Positions 1 to 8,382 of a stretch of DNA of 57,844 nucleotides are shown here, in pieces (the stretch's first letter is position 1; each line of letters opens with the position of its first letter). Under the pieces are notes generated by a model, which had not been told where the DNA came from, did not search any database, and worked only from the letters and a program-made list of their open reading frames with translations. Made by a program: the position numbers and the translations under genes. The DNA comes from Marinimicrobium hydrolyticum (GTDB lineage Bacteria > Pseudomonadota > Gammaproteobacteria > Pseudomonadales > Cellvibrionaceae). The stretch spans positions 1 through 57,844 of the forward strand of contig NZ_JAVDDU010000014.1 in NCBI RefSeq assembly GCF_030848505.1. The letters are read 5' to 3'.

Positions 1-9
1 TTCGAGAAG

Positions 10-198
10 TGGATCCCCGCTTTCGCGGGGATGACGATAGGGGGCTCTCGCCATTCCCGCAAACGCAGGAACCGATTAAGACGTGAAGGTAAATGGCCTC
101 TTCGCTTTCGCCATGCCCGCAAACACTGGAATCCATTAAGACACGAAGATAAATGGCTCCTCAGCTTTCGTCATTCCCGCGAAAGCGGGAATCCATTC
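10..198. repeat. Degenerate palindromic intergenic repeats
   Basis: Four copies of a short palindrome built on ATTCCCGC(N)GCGGGAAT lie here. The best are the first (GGATCCCCGC/GCGGGGATGAC) and the last (CATTCCCGCGAAAGCGGGAAT). The middle two are decayed (CCCGCAAACGCAGG and CCCGCAAACACTGG). The two right-hand copies sit in a roughly 61-bp tandem unit that also carries ATTAAGAC, GAAG and TAAATGGC. Repeats of this kind are common between genes in many proteobacteria. No open reading frame on either strand is convincing here. Confidence 0.75.
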
Positions 199-256
199 GT
201 TGGTTAACCACTCAGGGCGTCCCGTCTTTACGAAAGCTTCCTCGTCTTTTCGAAAC

Positions 257-285
257 TTGACTCAGTTGTATTTGACCCCTATTAG
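257..285 (+). promoter_or_regulatory. Candidate sigma70 promoter of the acyltransferase gene
   Basis: A TTGACT -35 box, a 17-nt spacer and a TATTAG -10 box lie 67 nt before the ATG of the following gene. The match is by inspection only; no start site is known. Confidence 0.45.
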
Positions 286-352
286 GCGCCCGGAGTAAGC
301 TGCGTCCTGATTTAGCGCCCCATTTCAAACAAAAGCAAAAAGAAGGCTCACC

Positions 353-1540
353 ATGGAAAGGCACCCGTCTACGGCGTCGGTAGCGAACCGACAAACTTTA
401 CCCGCGCTCAGCGGTATCCGCTTTTTTGCCATTTTTCACATTTATGTGTTCCACCTCTGGTCTCTATACGATATGGAGCACCCCGAGGGGTTTGAAAATG
501 TCATGGCCGACTTTGGCCGTCTTCCCGATGTATTAGTGACCTTTTTATCTCAAGGGTGGATGTCCACTAGCTTCTTCTTTCTATTGTCCGGCTTTATTTT
601 GTCCTACCTCTACTGGGGCCCGGACGGAAAGTTAAGCACCTCGCCCCGACGCTTTTGGGTGATGCGCTTCACGCGGCTCTATCCCATTCACATGGTGTTA
701 ATCATCTTGGCAATTTTAATGATGATGCCGATGCACCTTAGTCGAGGTATGGGTTGGGGCGAGCTTGTTCCCAGCGCCCTGGCGAGCCTCACACTCACGC
801 AATCCTGGTACGCCCCTTGGGTTCCAATGTGGAGTTGGCCCACTTGGGCATTGTCGACGCTGGTATTTCTGTACTTGATTATGCCCTGGCTGATGAGGGT
901 TATGAGCGGGCTCGATCGCCGCCAGATGTTTCGGTTACTGCTGGCCATGCCGCTGATATCCCTAGTGCCGACCATGATCTTTACCCTGTTTTTCCCGCCC
1001 GGGACGGAAGCGCCGTTGAACTGGCAAATTTTTATCGGTTCGACCCCACTGTTTTGGGTGCCGCACTTTGCGGCCGGCATGCTGCTAAGCCGGGTATTCT
1101 CCATCTCTCGTTTTAATCCAGATTTTAAGGGTTCAACCGGGCGCTGGTGGGCGTGGGGTGATTTAGCTCTTGTCACGGTGATTGTTATTGCGTGCCTACC
1201 CGGCATCGGCGACACCCTGAAGTTTTTCTTGCGCCATGGCTTGGTAATGCCTTTGTATCTGGTGCTAATCCTCGACCTTGCCCGTGGCAATGGCCTCGCG
1301 GCACGGATCTTCAGCTTGCGCGGTATGAACTTTTTAGGGGAAACCGGGTTTTCGATTTTCATCTGGCAGAACATGGTTATGACTGCGTGTTTTGTCGCCG
1401 TGATGATCAATCCCCAATGGGGTAACGGCCAATTGCTCTGGGCAATCATTGGCATGCTTTTGATCGCCATTCCCAGCACATACCTACTGGAAAAACCACT
1501 GGCCGAGCGGTTGCGGAAACGCTGGCTAAAAGAAAAATAG
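353..1540 (+). CDS. Acyltransferase 3 (OafA/YrhL-type) membrane protein
   Basis: The 395-residue protein is mostly hydrophobic, with about ten predicted membrane segments. The acyltransferase 3 family moves acetyl or other acyl groups onto sugars of LPS O-antigen, exopolysaccharide or other envelope glycans at the inner membrane. Family marks seen here are the N-terminal LPALSGIRFFAIFHIYVFH stretch carrying the conserved His, the STSFFFLLSGFILSYLYW segment and the arginine-rich RFTRLYPIH. AGAAGG six bases before the ATG supports this start. The gene stands alone behind a candidate promoter and is not beside a polysaccharide cluster, so the acceptor is unknown. Confidence 0.85.
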   Translation: MERHPSTASVANRQTLPALSGIRFFAIFHIYVFHLWSLYDMEHPEGFENVMADFGRLPDVLVTFLSQGWMSTSFFFLLSGFILSYLYWGPDGKLSTSPRRFWVMRFTRLYPIHMVLIILAILMMMPMHLSRGMGWGELVPSALASLTLTQSWYAPWVPMWSWPTWALSTLVFLYLIMPWLMRVMSGLDRRQMFRLLLAMPLISLVPTMIFTLFFPPGTEAPLNWQIFIGSTPLFWVPHFAAGMLLSRVFSISRFNPDFKGSTGRWWAWGDLALVTVIVIACLPGIGDTLKFFLRHGLVMPLYLVLILDLARGNGLAARIFSLRGMNFLGETGFSIFIWQNMVMTACFVAVMINPQWGNGQLLWAIIGMLLIAIPSTYLLEKPLAERLRKRWLKEK

Positions 1541-1596
1541 GCAATTGCACTGTGCTACAGTATTGGCGATGATGAACTGAAAACCGGAGGTGAATT

Positions 1597-2136
1597 ATGA
1601 CCAACCGATTTCACGGTGTCTCATTGGAATGTATTCGCGGCGACATTACTGATCAACCGGACATGGACGCCATCGTCAACGCAGCTAACGCGCAACTGCG
1701 AACTGGCGGTGGTGTGGCGGGCGCTATTCATCGAGCGGCGGGTCCCGGGCTTGAGAAGGAATGCCAACCGTTAGCGCCAATAAAGCCAGGCGAGGCTGTG
1801 ATCACAAGAGCCCATGAACTACCGAACCGCCATGTCATTCATTGTTTGGGCCCGGTTTACGGCACGGACAAGCCAGAGAACGAGTTATTGGCTTCCTGCT
1901 ACCGGCAGGCGTTACAACTGGCTGAGCAGAATGACGTCGCCAGCATAGCCTTTCCCGCACTATCCACCGGCGCTTTCGGTTATCCCAAGGAAGACGCTGC
2001 GAAAGTAGCCATGGCGACGGTGCTGGACGCGCTGCCAACCTTGAAGTGCGTTAAACGAATTCGATTCGCGCTATTTAGTGATGAGGATGTGGACATTCAC
2101 CAGCGCGTGTTAAATCAACTCGCTCCGACTAACTAA
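1597..2136 (+). CDS. Macro-domain protein, O-acetyl-ADP-ribose deacetylase type
   Basis: The 179-residue protein is a single macro domain of YmdB/MacroD type. It carries the adenine-contact GDIT (residues 12-15), the catalytic loop NAANAQLRTGGGVAGAIHRA (about 29-48) and the phosphate loop STGAFGYP. Proteins of this class hydrolyse O-acetyl-ADP-ribose from sirtuin reactions and remove mono-ADP-ribose from proteins. A strong GGAGG lies seven bases before the ATG. It is 56 bp downstream of the acyltransferase with no terminator between, so co-transcription is possible. No sirtuin or ADP-ribosyltransferase gene is nearby. Confidence 0.92.
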   Translation: MTNRFHGVSLECIRGDITDQPDMDAIVNAANAQLRTGGGVAGAIHRAAGPGLEKECQPLAPIKPGEAVITRAHELPNRHVIHCLGPVYGTDKPENELLASCYRQALQLAEQNDVASIAFPALSTGAFGYPKEDAAKVAMATVLDALPTLKCVKRIRFALFSDEDVDIHQRVLNQLAPTN

Positions 2137-2315
2137 GCTCGCCAACAAACCTCCCCAGCGAACTCGGCCCCGGGCTATGGCGAAGAGTCCGGGGGCTTAG
2201 GCGACTGGTCTTCGCCATCAATTCTACGTGAAGTTGACGAACTCCTGGCTGGCTTCACAGTCAACTGTGTCATCATTATTGTCCTCTCCCCGAATTTCCG
2301 TTAGGACCCCCAAGC

Positions 2316-2714
2316 ATGCCGAAAATTTACGTAAGTCTGTTGGCGCTCGCCCTGGTTTTTCTGGCCGCCTGTGAGGTGATGACCGACCCAGCCACGCGTC
2401 TGGCTTACGACCTTCGCGCGGGCGCAAATCGGCTGGGTACAAACCCCGGGGCAACGCTTACTTTGCAACACCATACACCCTCCAGAAGGGGGCAGTGCGA
2501 AGGACCTTACCGGGTTCAGTTTGATAAGGCGGGCGCCTTGGTGATTTGGTGCAAGGACGAATCGGGTGAGACGATCTCGAGTCACAGTACGTCCTATCAC
2601 CGAAGTTACGTAAAGACATCAGGAGCCTTCACGGTCGACAAACGTGCGGGATCAACATTGAAGATTGGACTGGTAAGGCGCGGGGGCAAGGCCGTAATCG
2701 TTGAGGTGAAGTAA
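2316..2714 (+). CDS. Small predicted lipoprotein of unknown function
   Basis: The 132-residue product begins with a hydrophobic signal ending in a lipobox, LAAC (cysteine at about residue 19), so it should be lipidated and anchored in an envelope membrane. The mature part is basic and has paired cysteines that could form a disulfide, but I recognise no domain. It ends a few bases before the 3' end of the convergent M48 protease gene. The 180 bases upstream contain a 10-bp inverted repeat (ATGGCGAAGA/TCTTCGCCAT) and no other gene. Confidence 0.65.
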   Translation: MPKIYVSLLALALVFLAACEVMTDPATRLAYDLRAGANRLGTNPGATLTLQHHTPSRRGQCEGPYRVQFDKAGALVIWCKDESGETISSHSTSYHRSYVKTSGAFTVDKRAGSTLKIGLVRRGGKAVIVEVK

Positions 2715-2721
2715 GATCCGG

Positions 2722-3525
2722 TCAGTCTTGAGCCCAGGCGGGCAAAGGCGTGGTTTCGCCTTCCAGGGGGTAGCCGTGTTCTTGCGCTAGAGCATTGAGA
2801 TATTGAATCCGCTCGCGCGTGTTGGGGTGACTGGACAACCAGGCGGGTGGTGAAGTGGTTTGCTGGTCCAGCCAGCGAAACAAAGCGTCGGCATCTTCCA
2901 CATGGCCGTAAAGATTGTGCACCGCGTGCAGCGCCCAGGCATCGGCCTCCAATTCCTGTTTGCGGGAATAGTCCAGCATAGCCATGTGGCCGCCGGTGCC
3001 CACCAAGGTGCCCACGTCGGTGCGACCAAACACCATCGCCATCACCACAGTGAAGCCCAGCTGCCGGGAGGCGGCTCGCACCGGGTGTCGGTAGTGCACA
3101 TGAGCAATTTCATGGGCCAGGACAAAGGCCAGGGCTTGTTCTGTTTCTACTTCCTCCAACAGCCCACGGAGAATGAACACGTGCCCACCCAAGGTGGCAA
3201 ACGCGTTAACGGTTTTGCGATCCTCGTAATGGACAACAATGCTTAAGCTCTCATCCAAGCCGCCAGCTTCCGCCAGTTGATCGGCGAAGGTTTGCAGATA
3301 AACCTGTTGCTCATTCGGCTCCAGAGTTTCCTCCAGGCTACGGGTCAGCGCCTGTTCCCAACTGAAGGGGACCCATCGAGCGGACCAGCCCAACACCTGC
3401 ACCAGCAACCAGATGAGCAGGGCCATGACGGCAAAAAAGCCGACCACCAGAATGACAAAATCCCGCTGCCAGCCGGTTTCAACGTTGTTGATGCCTTCGG
3501 GCGGTTGGCGGTTGGTATAACCCAC
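2722..3525 (-). CDS. M48-family zinc metallopeptidase
   Basis: The 267-residue protein has one N-terminal membrane segment (about residues 23-46) followed by a periplasm-facing peptidase domain. The zinc motif HEIAH and the downstream zinc-ligand segment KQELEADAWA are intact, as in Oma1/HtpX/LoiP-like M48 peptidases of envelope protein quality control. The start is GTG, one base after the stop of the upstream YbjQ-type gene. It is therefore the last gene of a three-gene operon with two YbjQ-family proteins, which suggests a joint role in envelope maintenance. The substrate is unknown. Confidence 0.92.
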   Translation of the reverse strand: MGYTNRQPPEGINNVETGWQRDFVILVVGFFAVMALLIWLLVQVLGWSARWVPFSWEQALTRSLEETLEPNEQQVYLQTFADQLAEAGGLDESLSIVVHYEDRKTVNAFATLGGHVFILRGLLEEVETEQALAFVLAHEIAHVHYRHPVRAASRQLGFTVVMAMVFGRTDVGTLVGTGGHMAMLDYSRKQELEADAWALHAVHNLYGHVEDADALFRWLDQQTTSPPAWLSSHPNTRERIQYLNALAQEHGYPLEGETTPLPAWAQD

Positions 3526-3526
3526 G

Positions 3527-4006
3527 TTAACGTCCGTCGATCAGTGCTGTGCCGTATGCCAAAACTTCCAGAGAGCCCACGGAGTTTTCGCGGCCACGGC
3601 CGGAAATGGCGGCAGTCTCGAATTTAATATTGAACACTTGCTGGGCGCCGAGCTTTTTGGCTTCAGCGCGCATGCGAAGCAAGGCTTCGCGACGGGCGCG
3701 GTCAATTAGAGATTCGTAGCTGTTCAAACGGCCGCCGATCAGTTGCCGAAGTCCGGCAATGAAGCGCTTGTAGTAATCTACGGAAATCACCACTGAACCC
3801 ATCACCAGCTGAGTTTGCGGGGCGGGCAGGCGCGGTGGCGGTAGCCGTTCGGCAAACACCATCACCTGGCCGGGTGCCGTTTCGTCCTCAATGATGCGAG
3901 CGTAATGTTTACGCTCCAGATAGCGGCCGGAGAAAAACCCGGTGGCCAGCAACAGCAGTACAAAGACAACTGGGCCAATCAGTTGGATGGAAAGGAGGAG
4001 TTCCAC
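3527..4006 (-). CDS. Membrane-anchored YbjQ/UPF0145 family protein
   Basis: This 159-residue protein has an N-terminal transmembrane helix (about residues 8-25) followed by a YbjQ-like domain with the pattern Y-E-S-L-I-D-x-A-R-x-E-A and A-x-x-L-G-A-x-x-V. The family, sometimes called heavy-metal-binding domain, forms pentameric rings and has no firm function. A GTG start three bases after the previous gene's stop places it in a tight operon between a soluble paralogue and an M48 protease. Having a soluble and a membrane-tethered copy side by side suggests mixed rings or recruitment to the membrane, which is inference. Confidence 0.82.
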   Translation of the reverse strand: MELLLSIQLIGPVVFVLLLLATGFFSGRYLERKHYARIIEDETAPGQVMVFAERLPPPRLPAPQTQLVMGSVVISVDYYKRFIAGLRQLIGGRLNSYESLIDRARREALLRMRAEAKKLGAQQVFNIKFETAAISGRGRENSVGSLEVLAYGTALIDGR

Positions 4007-4009
4007 GGT

Positions 4010-4327
4010 TTAGTCCTCCAGTACCACGGCGCTACCGTATACAAACAGCTCCGCCGCACCTTGGGTCAGCGAACTGGTGGAAAAACGCACATTCAACACC
4101 GCGTTGGCGCCAATGGCTTCCGCTTGCGCCGACATGCGGCTCATGGCTTCTTCGCGGGAGTCGTTCAACAGCTCGGTGTAACCCTTGAGTTCGCCACCGA
4201 AGACGTTTTTAAATGACGCGGCGATATCGCGGCCCACATGTTTGGCGCGCACCGTACTGCCCTGGACCAGCCCCAGATGTTCTTTGACTTTACGACCGGG
4301 GACGATTTCGAGATTGCTTAACAGCAT
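4010..4327 (-). CDS. YbjQ/UPF0145 family protein
   Basis: The product of 105 residues matches the usual length of YbjQ proteins. It has the internal EEAMSRMSAQAEAIGANAVLN region and the terminal ELFVYGSAV strand typical of the family. I place the start at the ATG giving MLLSNLEIVPG, since the residues upstream in frame do not resemble the family. It is the first gene of a three-gene operon (YbjQ, membrane YbjQ, M48 protease). Function is unknown; the old metal-binding label is weakly supported. Confidence 0.85.
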   Translation of the reverse strand: MLLSNLEIVPGRKVKEHLGLVQGSTVRAKHVGRDIAASFKNVFGGELKGYTELLNDSREEAMSRMSAQAEAIGANAVLNVRFSTSSLTQGAAELFVYGSAVVLED

Positions 4328-4446
4328 TGGGATCTTCCTTATTATGAATTGGCACTTGATCCTTCCGAGTATTACCGAGTTCAGGCGGGGCGGCAACTGA
4401 TTTTAGGGGAAAAGAACTTGGTAGTCTGATACAACCAGGGTCGTGT

Positions 4447-4601
4447 AGGGTGAGTGTTCAGCAAGCCTCAAAAGAGGGACCTTTCGGCCGGCGCTCCGGT
4501 GAGGCAGTCCCCACGGACGACTCGCAGGGAAGCGAGGAGTGTCCCGAAGCGCCGGGAGCGCGTAGGGACGAGGTTCACGACGTTTGCTGAACACTCACCC
4601 T
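4447..4601. mobile_element. 155-bp element with perfect 18-bp terminal inverted repeats
   Basis: AGGGTGAGTGTTCAGCAA at 4447-4464 is an exact reverse complement of 4584-4601. Inside are two further nested arms: GCGCTCCGG pairing with CCGGGAGCGC, and CTCGC pairing with GCGAG around a short loop. The whole unit could fold into one long hairpin as DNA or RNA. It holds no convincing gene and shows no obvious target duplication. This is the architecture of a MITE or a large palindromic intergenic repeat. It lies in the 440-base gap between the divergent YbjQ and ABC exporter genes; the rest of that gap holds only a half copy of the GCGAAAGCGGG repeat near 4652. Confidence 0.7.
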
Positions 4602-4770
4602 GCGCGGCCCAAGGGCTTGCTTACGAAGCAGCTAGTCCGATTATTAGTAGTTCGCGAAAGCGGGTCCATAAGCGATGAAGGCTGGTGGTCGAAGAAGCCG
4701 CACATTTTCTAACAAATTCAGGTCACACTCTGTGATACCTTGCCGACTTTGCCACAAAAGGAGTTATCCA

Positions 4771-5760
4771 GTGTCCTCTCAACACGAGCTGGCCATCCAA
4801 GCCCGCCAGCTGACCAAACACTTTGGCACCACCAAAGCCGTTAACGGTGTGGATTTGAACGTTCGCCGGGGAAGCGTCTATGGCGTGCTCGGACCCAACG
4901 GCGCCGGCAAGACCACTTTGGTGCGCATGCTCGCGACACTGCTGCCTCCCAACAGTGGCCAAGCCAAAGTGCTGGGGCACGACATTGTGACCGAGGCACA
5001 CCACGTGCGCTCGCGCATCAGTTTGACGGGGCAATTTGCCTCTGTGGATGAGGACTTGTCCGGGCGGGAAAACTTGATTTTACTGGCGCGCCTCTTGGGC
5101 TTTAAAGGCCGGGCCGCCAAAGCCCGGGCGGATGAACTCTTGGCCGCCTTTGATTTGGCCGACGCTGCCAATCGGCAAATCAAAAACTACTCGGGTGGCA
5201 TGCGACGGCGTTTGGATATCGCCGCGTCTTTGGTAGTGACGCCAGATCTGATTTTCCTCGATGAACCCACCACCGGCCTGGACCCGCGCTCGCGCAATCA
5301 GGTGTGGGATATCGTGCGCGCGCTGGTGGCTGAAGGCACCACCGTGTTGCTTACCACTCAGTATTTGGAGGAGGCCGATCAACTGGCGGAACGCATCGCG
5401 GTTATTGATCACGGCGTGGTGATTGCCGAGGGCACCAGTCGTGAACTGAAAGCCTCTGTCGGCAGCGGCGTTATGCATGTGCAACTGCAAGAGCCAGAGC
5501 AGCGGGAGCAGGCGCGACAGATACTGTCCGATTATTTGCTTACGGCCGTGCACCCGGAGCCCGACCCTACAGCACTAACGGTGCAGTATTCCGACAGCAG
5601 TCTGGCGACCGCAGCGTTGGCCGAGTTGCCTAAAGCGGGCATCGTACTGGCGGGATTCTCCATGGGCCAACCAAGCCTGGATGAAGTGTTTTTGGCGCTG
5701 ACCGGGCGGCCACCTGAACCGACGCGGGCGGCGAAAGATGTTGAGGGAGCGGCTCAATGA
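4771..5760 (+). CDS. ABC exporter ATP-binding subunit, DrrA type
   Basis: The 329-residue protein has Walker A GPNGAGKT (residues 41-48), signature [12 protein letters not shown], Walker [14 protein letters not shown] and a switch histidine region. A C-terminal extension is typical of DrrA/daunorubicin-resistance ATPases. It should energise export of a drug, lipid or polymer through the permease encoded next. I chose the GTG at 4771 because AAAGGAG ends seven bases before it and homology to the family starts there; the in-frame codons upstream look unrelated. The stop overlaps the next start as ATGA, showing translational coupling. Confidence 0.93.
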   Translation: MSSQHELAIQARQLTKHFGTTKAVNGVDLNVRRGSVYGVLGPNGAGKTTLVRMLATLLPPNSGQAKVLGHDIVTEAHHVRSRISLTGQFASVDEDLSGRENLILLARLLGFKGRAAKARADELLAAFDLADAANRQIKNYSGGMRRRLDIAASLVVTPDLIFLDEPTTGLDPRSRNQVWDIVRALVAEGTTVLLTTQYLEEADQLAERIAVIDHGVVIAEGTSRELKASVGSGVMHVQLQEPEQREQARQILSDYLLTAVHPEPDPTALTVQYSDSSLATAALAELPKAGIVLAGFSMGQPSLDEVFLALTGRPPEPTRAAKDVEGAAQ

Positions 5761-6626
5761 ACCAAAGCAACGAAACCACAATGAACCCGCCCTTGAATCA
5801 AGAGAGTGTTTCCCTTGAGCCCAGCGCGAATCTGGTGCGAACCATCGCCGTGCGTGAACGCCCTGCTAACCCTGGCGCCTGGTCCAATACCGTGGCGTTC
5901 GGCTGGCGGGCGCTGCTAAAAATTAAGTACGTGCCGGAACAGATGTTCGACGTCTTAGTAACGCCCATTATGTTCACGGTCATGTTCACCTATCTTTTTG
6001 GCGGCGCATTGGCGGGTTCTACGGCTGATTATTTGCAGTTTCTTTTGCCCGGCATCCTCGCCCAAACGGTGGTGTTCACATCCCTGTACACCGGCGTGAC
6101 TCTGAATACGGATATTTCCAAGGGCGTTTACGATCGCTTTAAATCCATGCCCATCTGGGCGCCGTCGCCTTTGGTGGGCGCCATGCTCGGGGATGTGCTG
6201 CGCTACACCGGCGCTTCCATCATTGTGGTGTTGATCGGGCTGGTACTGGGCTACCGACCGGAGCAGGGTTTGGTGGGCGTACTGTTAGCGTTGGTGCTTT
6301 TGAATGTGTTCGGTTTTGGCCTGGGCTGGGTGTTTACGGTGTTGGGTTTAATACTGCGCACGCCTGGTGCCGTGATGACGATCAGTTGGCTGGTGCTGAT
6401 GCCGATGACCTTTGTGTCTAACATCTATGTGGACCCCGCCACCATGCCGGATTTCTTGCAAACGCTGGTGGCATTTAATCCGGTAACGCATTTGGTCAGT
6501 GCCTTGCGCGGTTTGATGAGCGGCGGGGTAACCTTGGGGCAGTTGGGCTTGTCGTTGCTTACGCCGGTGATTCTCACCGCCGTTTTTGGTCCTTTGGCGA
6601 TGCGTCTTTATAGGCGGAAACGGTAA
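5757..6626 (+). CDS. ABC-2 type permease, DrrB type
   Basis: This 289-residue membrane protein is the partner of the ATPase with which it overlaps by four bases. After a soluble N-terminal stretch of about 45 residues it has six predicted helices. It also has the conserved ABC-2 features YDRFKSMPI and the [12 protein letters not shown] helix. The family exports drugs, lipids or glycans. With no biosynthetic genes beside it, the substrate cannot be named. Palindromic repeats follow directly after the stop and may help end transcription. Confidence 0.92.
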   Translation: MNQSNETTMNPPLNQESVSLEPSANLVRTIAVRERPANPGAWSNTVAFGWRALLKIKYVPEQMFDVLVTPIMFTVMFTYLFGGALAGSTADYLQFLLPGILAQTVVFTSLYTGVTLNTDISKGVYDRFKSMPIWAPSPLVGAMLGDVLRYTGASIIVVLIGLVLGYRPEQGLVGVLLALVLLNVFGFGLGWVFTVLGLILRTPGAVMTISWLVLMPMTFVSNIYVDPATMPDFLQTLVAFNPVTHLVSALRGLMSGGVTLGQLGLSLLTPVILTAVFGPLAMRLYRRKR

Positions 6627-6652
6627 CTATCGTCGGGGGCGAGAGCAAGGTT

Positions 6653-6862
6653 AATGGATTCCCGCCTTCGCGGGAATGACGAGCTAAAGCGAGCCCGTTG
6701 ACGAGGGCATTACTGCCCAGTCTTCGTCTCAATCTATTTTAGTCATCCATCCGAGTTAATCATTCTCGCCAGAACTCGTCTTCCCAGCTGGGTTTTCGTC
6801 ATCCCCGCACGTTCTTCGTCATTCCCGCCCGCTCTTCGTCATCCCCGCGAAAGCGGGGATCC
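6653..6862. repeat. Palindromic repeat cluster with a 20-bp tandem portion
   Basis: A complete palindrome, GGATTCCCGCCTTCGCGGGAAT, follows the permease gene. After about 115 bases without structure there are three units of TTCGTCATYCCCGC at a 20-bp period, the last completed into CCCCGCGAAAGCGGGG. These belong to the same family as the repeats at the left window edge. No gene is seen in this stretch. Confidence 0.75.
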
Positions 6863-6878
6863 AAAAACCACCCAACGT

Positions 6879-7286
6879 TCAGCTCAATTGCCAAAGCCCC
6901 AAACCGTGCGCCACCGCAAAGCTCCCACAAATCAGGGACGACCAAATCATAAATGGAGTGCGAAAAGCGGGTACCCAGGGCGCAAGTAATAGCGTCGGCA
7001 ACGCCCGCAGAGCATAAACAAGCGCAATGCCGAGTACGACCCAGCTCATGGCGGGCAGGGGAGTGATCACTCCCGCCAAGGCTAAGCAATAAACGCCCCA
7101 GGTCGTTAGCACCAAAGCAATGCCCGCCGTCACCAAAGCGGGCCACGGATGTCCCTGTTCAGAAAGCTGGGCAAAACGCTCGCCCGCGCCGAAGAATCGG
7201 TACCAGGCGGGACCGCCGAAGATAATTCCTACATGCGCGGCTGCGGCAGCGAAGTTGAGCCCGGCGGCGAGCAACAGAAAATTCAT
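6879..7286 (-). CDS. Small four-helix membrane protein of unknown function
   Basis: The 135-residue product has four predicted transmembrane segments and no charged catalytic motif. It overlaps the end of the TetR gene by four bases (ATGA), so it is translationally coupled to the regulator. It is likely controlled by it, together with the DUF6463-like gene upstream. Its layout resembles small membrane proteins found next to TetR regulators, but I cannot assign a role. Confidence 0.7.
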   Translation of the reverse strand: MNFLLLAAGLNFAAAAAHVGIIFGGPAWYRFFGAGERFAQLSEQGHPWPALVTAGIALVLTTWGVYCLALAGVITPLPAMSWVVLGIALVYALRALPTLLLAPWVPAFRTPFMIWSSLICGSFAVAHGLGLWQLS

Positions 7287-7834
7287 AACCCTTCCTTAAC
7301 CGGTTGGCCGATGAAAACCGCTTGCAGCAAGTCGTCCATGTTTCGCCACTCCTCGGCGCTCACCAATTCACCCAATTGTTGGACGCCAATCAGATGGGCG
7401 TACACCAGTTTGGCTACTGTCGATGCTTGGGCCGGTTGGTTTAGTTGCGGTTTGATCAGCTCCGTCAAATAATCCATGCGCTCCTGATCCACTTGAGCCA
7501 AACGCTCGGCCACATTCGGTTGGTACCGCGCCCAGGCGCGAATGGCGTTTTCCGGGCTGGTATCCATGTTTTGAGTGATGGCGGCCAGCGTACGGCTGCG
7601 TGAGGGAAGGTCGGAGACAGCGTCAACCGCAGCGATAATGTCCTGCGTGTTACGTTGCTGCCAGTAGCTCAGCAGGGTGTCGGTATAGTCATCGCGGCTG
7701 GCAAAGTAATGATAGAAAGAGCCTTTGGTCACCTTCAGATGCGCACACAGCCGGTCGATTTTCAAATGTTCCGGCCCGTATTGCGCCAGAACCGCCAGCC
7801 CGCGTTCAAGCCAGTCCGTTTTAGTGAGCTTCAC
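7283..7834 (-). CDS. TetR-family transcriptional regulator
   Basis: The 183-residue protein has an N-terminal TetR helix-turn-helix: the segment CAHLKVTKGSFYHYF (about residues 30-44) is the classic recognition helix. A variable ligand-binding half follows. It overlaps both neighbours, by 14 bases at its start with the DUF6463-like gene and by 4 bases at its end with the small membrane protein, forming a compact operon. It probably represses its own operon through the palindrome in front of the first gene. The inducer is unknown. Confidence 0.92.
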   Translation of the reverse strand: MKLTKTDWLERGLAVLAQYGPEHLKIDRLCAHLKVTKGSFYHYFASRDDYTDTLLSYWQQRNTQDIIAAVDAVSDLPSRSRTLAAITQNMDTSPENAIRAWARYQPNVAERLAQVDQERMDYLTELIKPQLNQPAQASTVAKLVYAHLIGVQQLGELVSAEEWRNMDDLLQAVFIGQPVKEGL

Positions 7835-8222
7835 CCGCCAACCCCTTCATTACCGGCCGATGCGGCCACAAAATCAACAGCCCCTGGGGGATAAACAGCC
7901 AGGCACCGGAAACCGGAAGTACAATGGCCACGCTCACGCCGGCCGCCAACATACCCCAACCGAGCGAGGCGGGCAGGGGCCGGTTACTGTGGCGCACCCA
8001 TTGCTGCATTAGGTAACCCAGCAGCATCCAGAAAAAGCCCACCAGTAAAAACCAGGCTATGGCACTGCGGGCAAAATTGATTTGGCCGCCCGCTTCGATG
8101 GTGTTCCACCAGCCATCCTGGTGCATGCCGGCCAAAATGTCCCAGCCCATCACCAAACCGAGCGTGTTGTGTATCACTCCTGTAGCGATTAGGTAGTACC
8201 CGCTAAAACGCGTTGCATTCAT
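7821..8222 (-). CDS. DUF6463-like four-helix membrane protein
   Basis: The 133-residue protein starts MNATRFSGYYL and contains four hydrophobic helices plus the glycine- and tryptophan-rich pattern of DUF6463 membrane proteins (GWWNTIEAGGQINFARSAIAWF). Its function is not known. The ATG at 8222 is supported by GGAG about ten bases upstream; longer in-frame starts would run into the divergent promoter region. As first gene of the TetR operon it is the likely main target of that regulator. Confidence 0.78.
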   Translation of the reverse strand: MNATRFSGYYLIATGVIHNTLGLVMGWDILAGMHQDGWWNTIEAGGQINFARSAIAWFLLVGFFWMLLGYLMQQWVRHSNRPLPASLGWGMLAAGVSVAIVLPVSGAWLFIPQGLLILWPHRPVMKGLAGEAH

Positions 8223-8247
8223 AAGGTTCACTCCGTGAAAGAAAATA

Positions 8248-8266
8248 ATACTATACGGTATGGTAT
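8248..8266. promoter_or_regulatory. Candidate TetR operator
   Basis: ATACTATACGGTATGGTAT is an imperfect palindrome in which 12 of the central 15 bases are symmetric. It lies 26 bases upstream of the first gene of the TetR operon and over an AT-rich stretch that could hold its promoter. Such placement fits autoregulation. Confidence 0.45.
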
Positions 8267-8382
8267 GTTCTCCGACAAGCGTAAATTCCGCGAGATTGTC
8301 GGCTGACAGGGCCCAGGACCAGCGGTACACTGAATGCCATACGAACCCCGGCGCACGCCAGCGCCCAACCGAGATCACTGCC

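Noticed and set aside
1-200. CRISPR-like array
   Set aside because: Repeat copies are degenerate and palindromic with similar rather than unique spacers, and no cas genes are near.
688-1479. Minus-strand reading frame of 263 codons
   Set aside because: It lies fully inside the acyltransferase gene, shows no domain and is rich in residues expected from an antisense frame.
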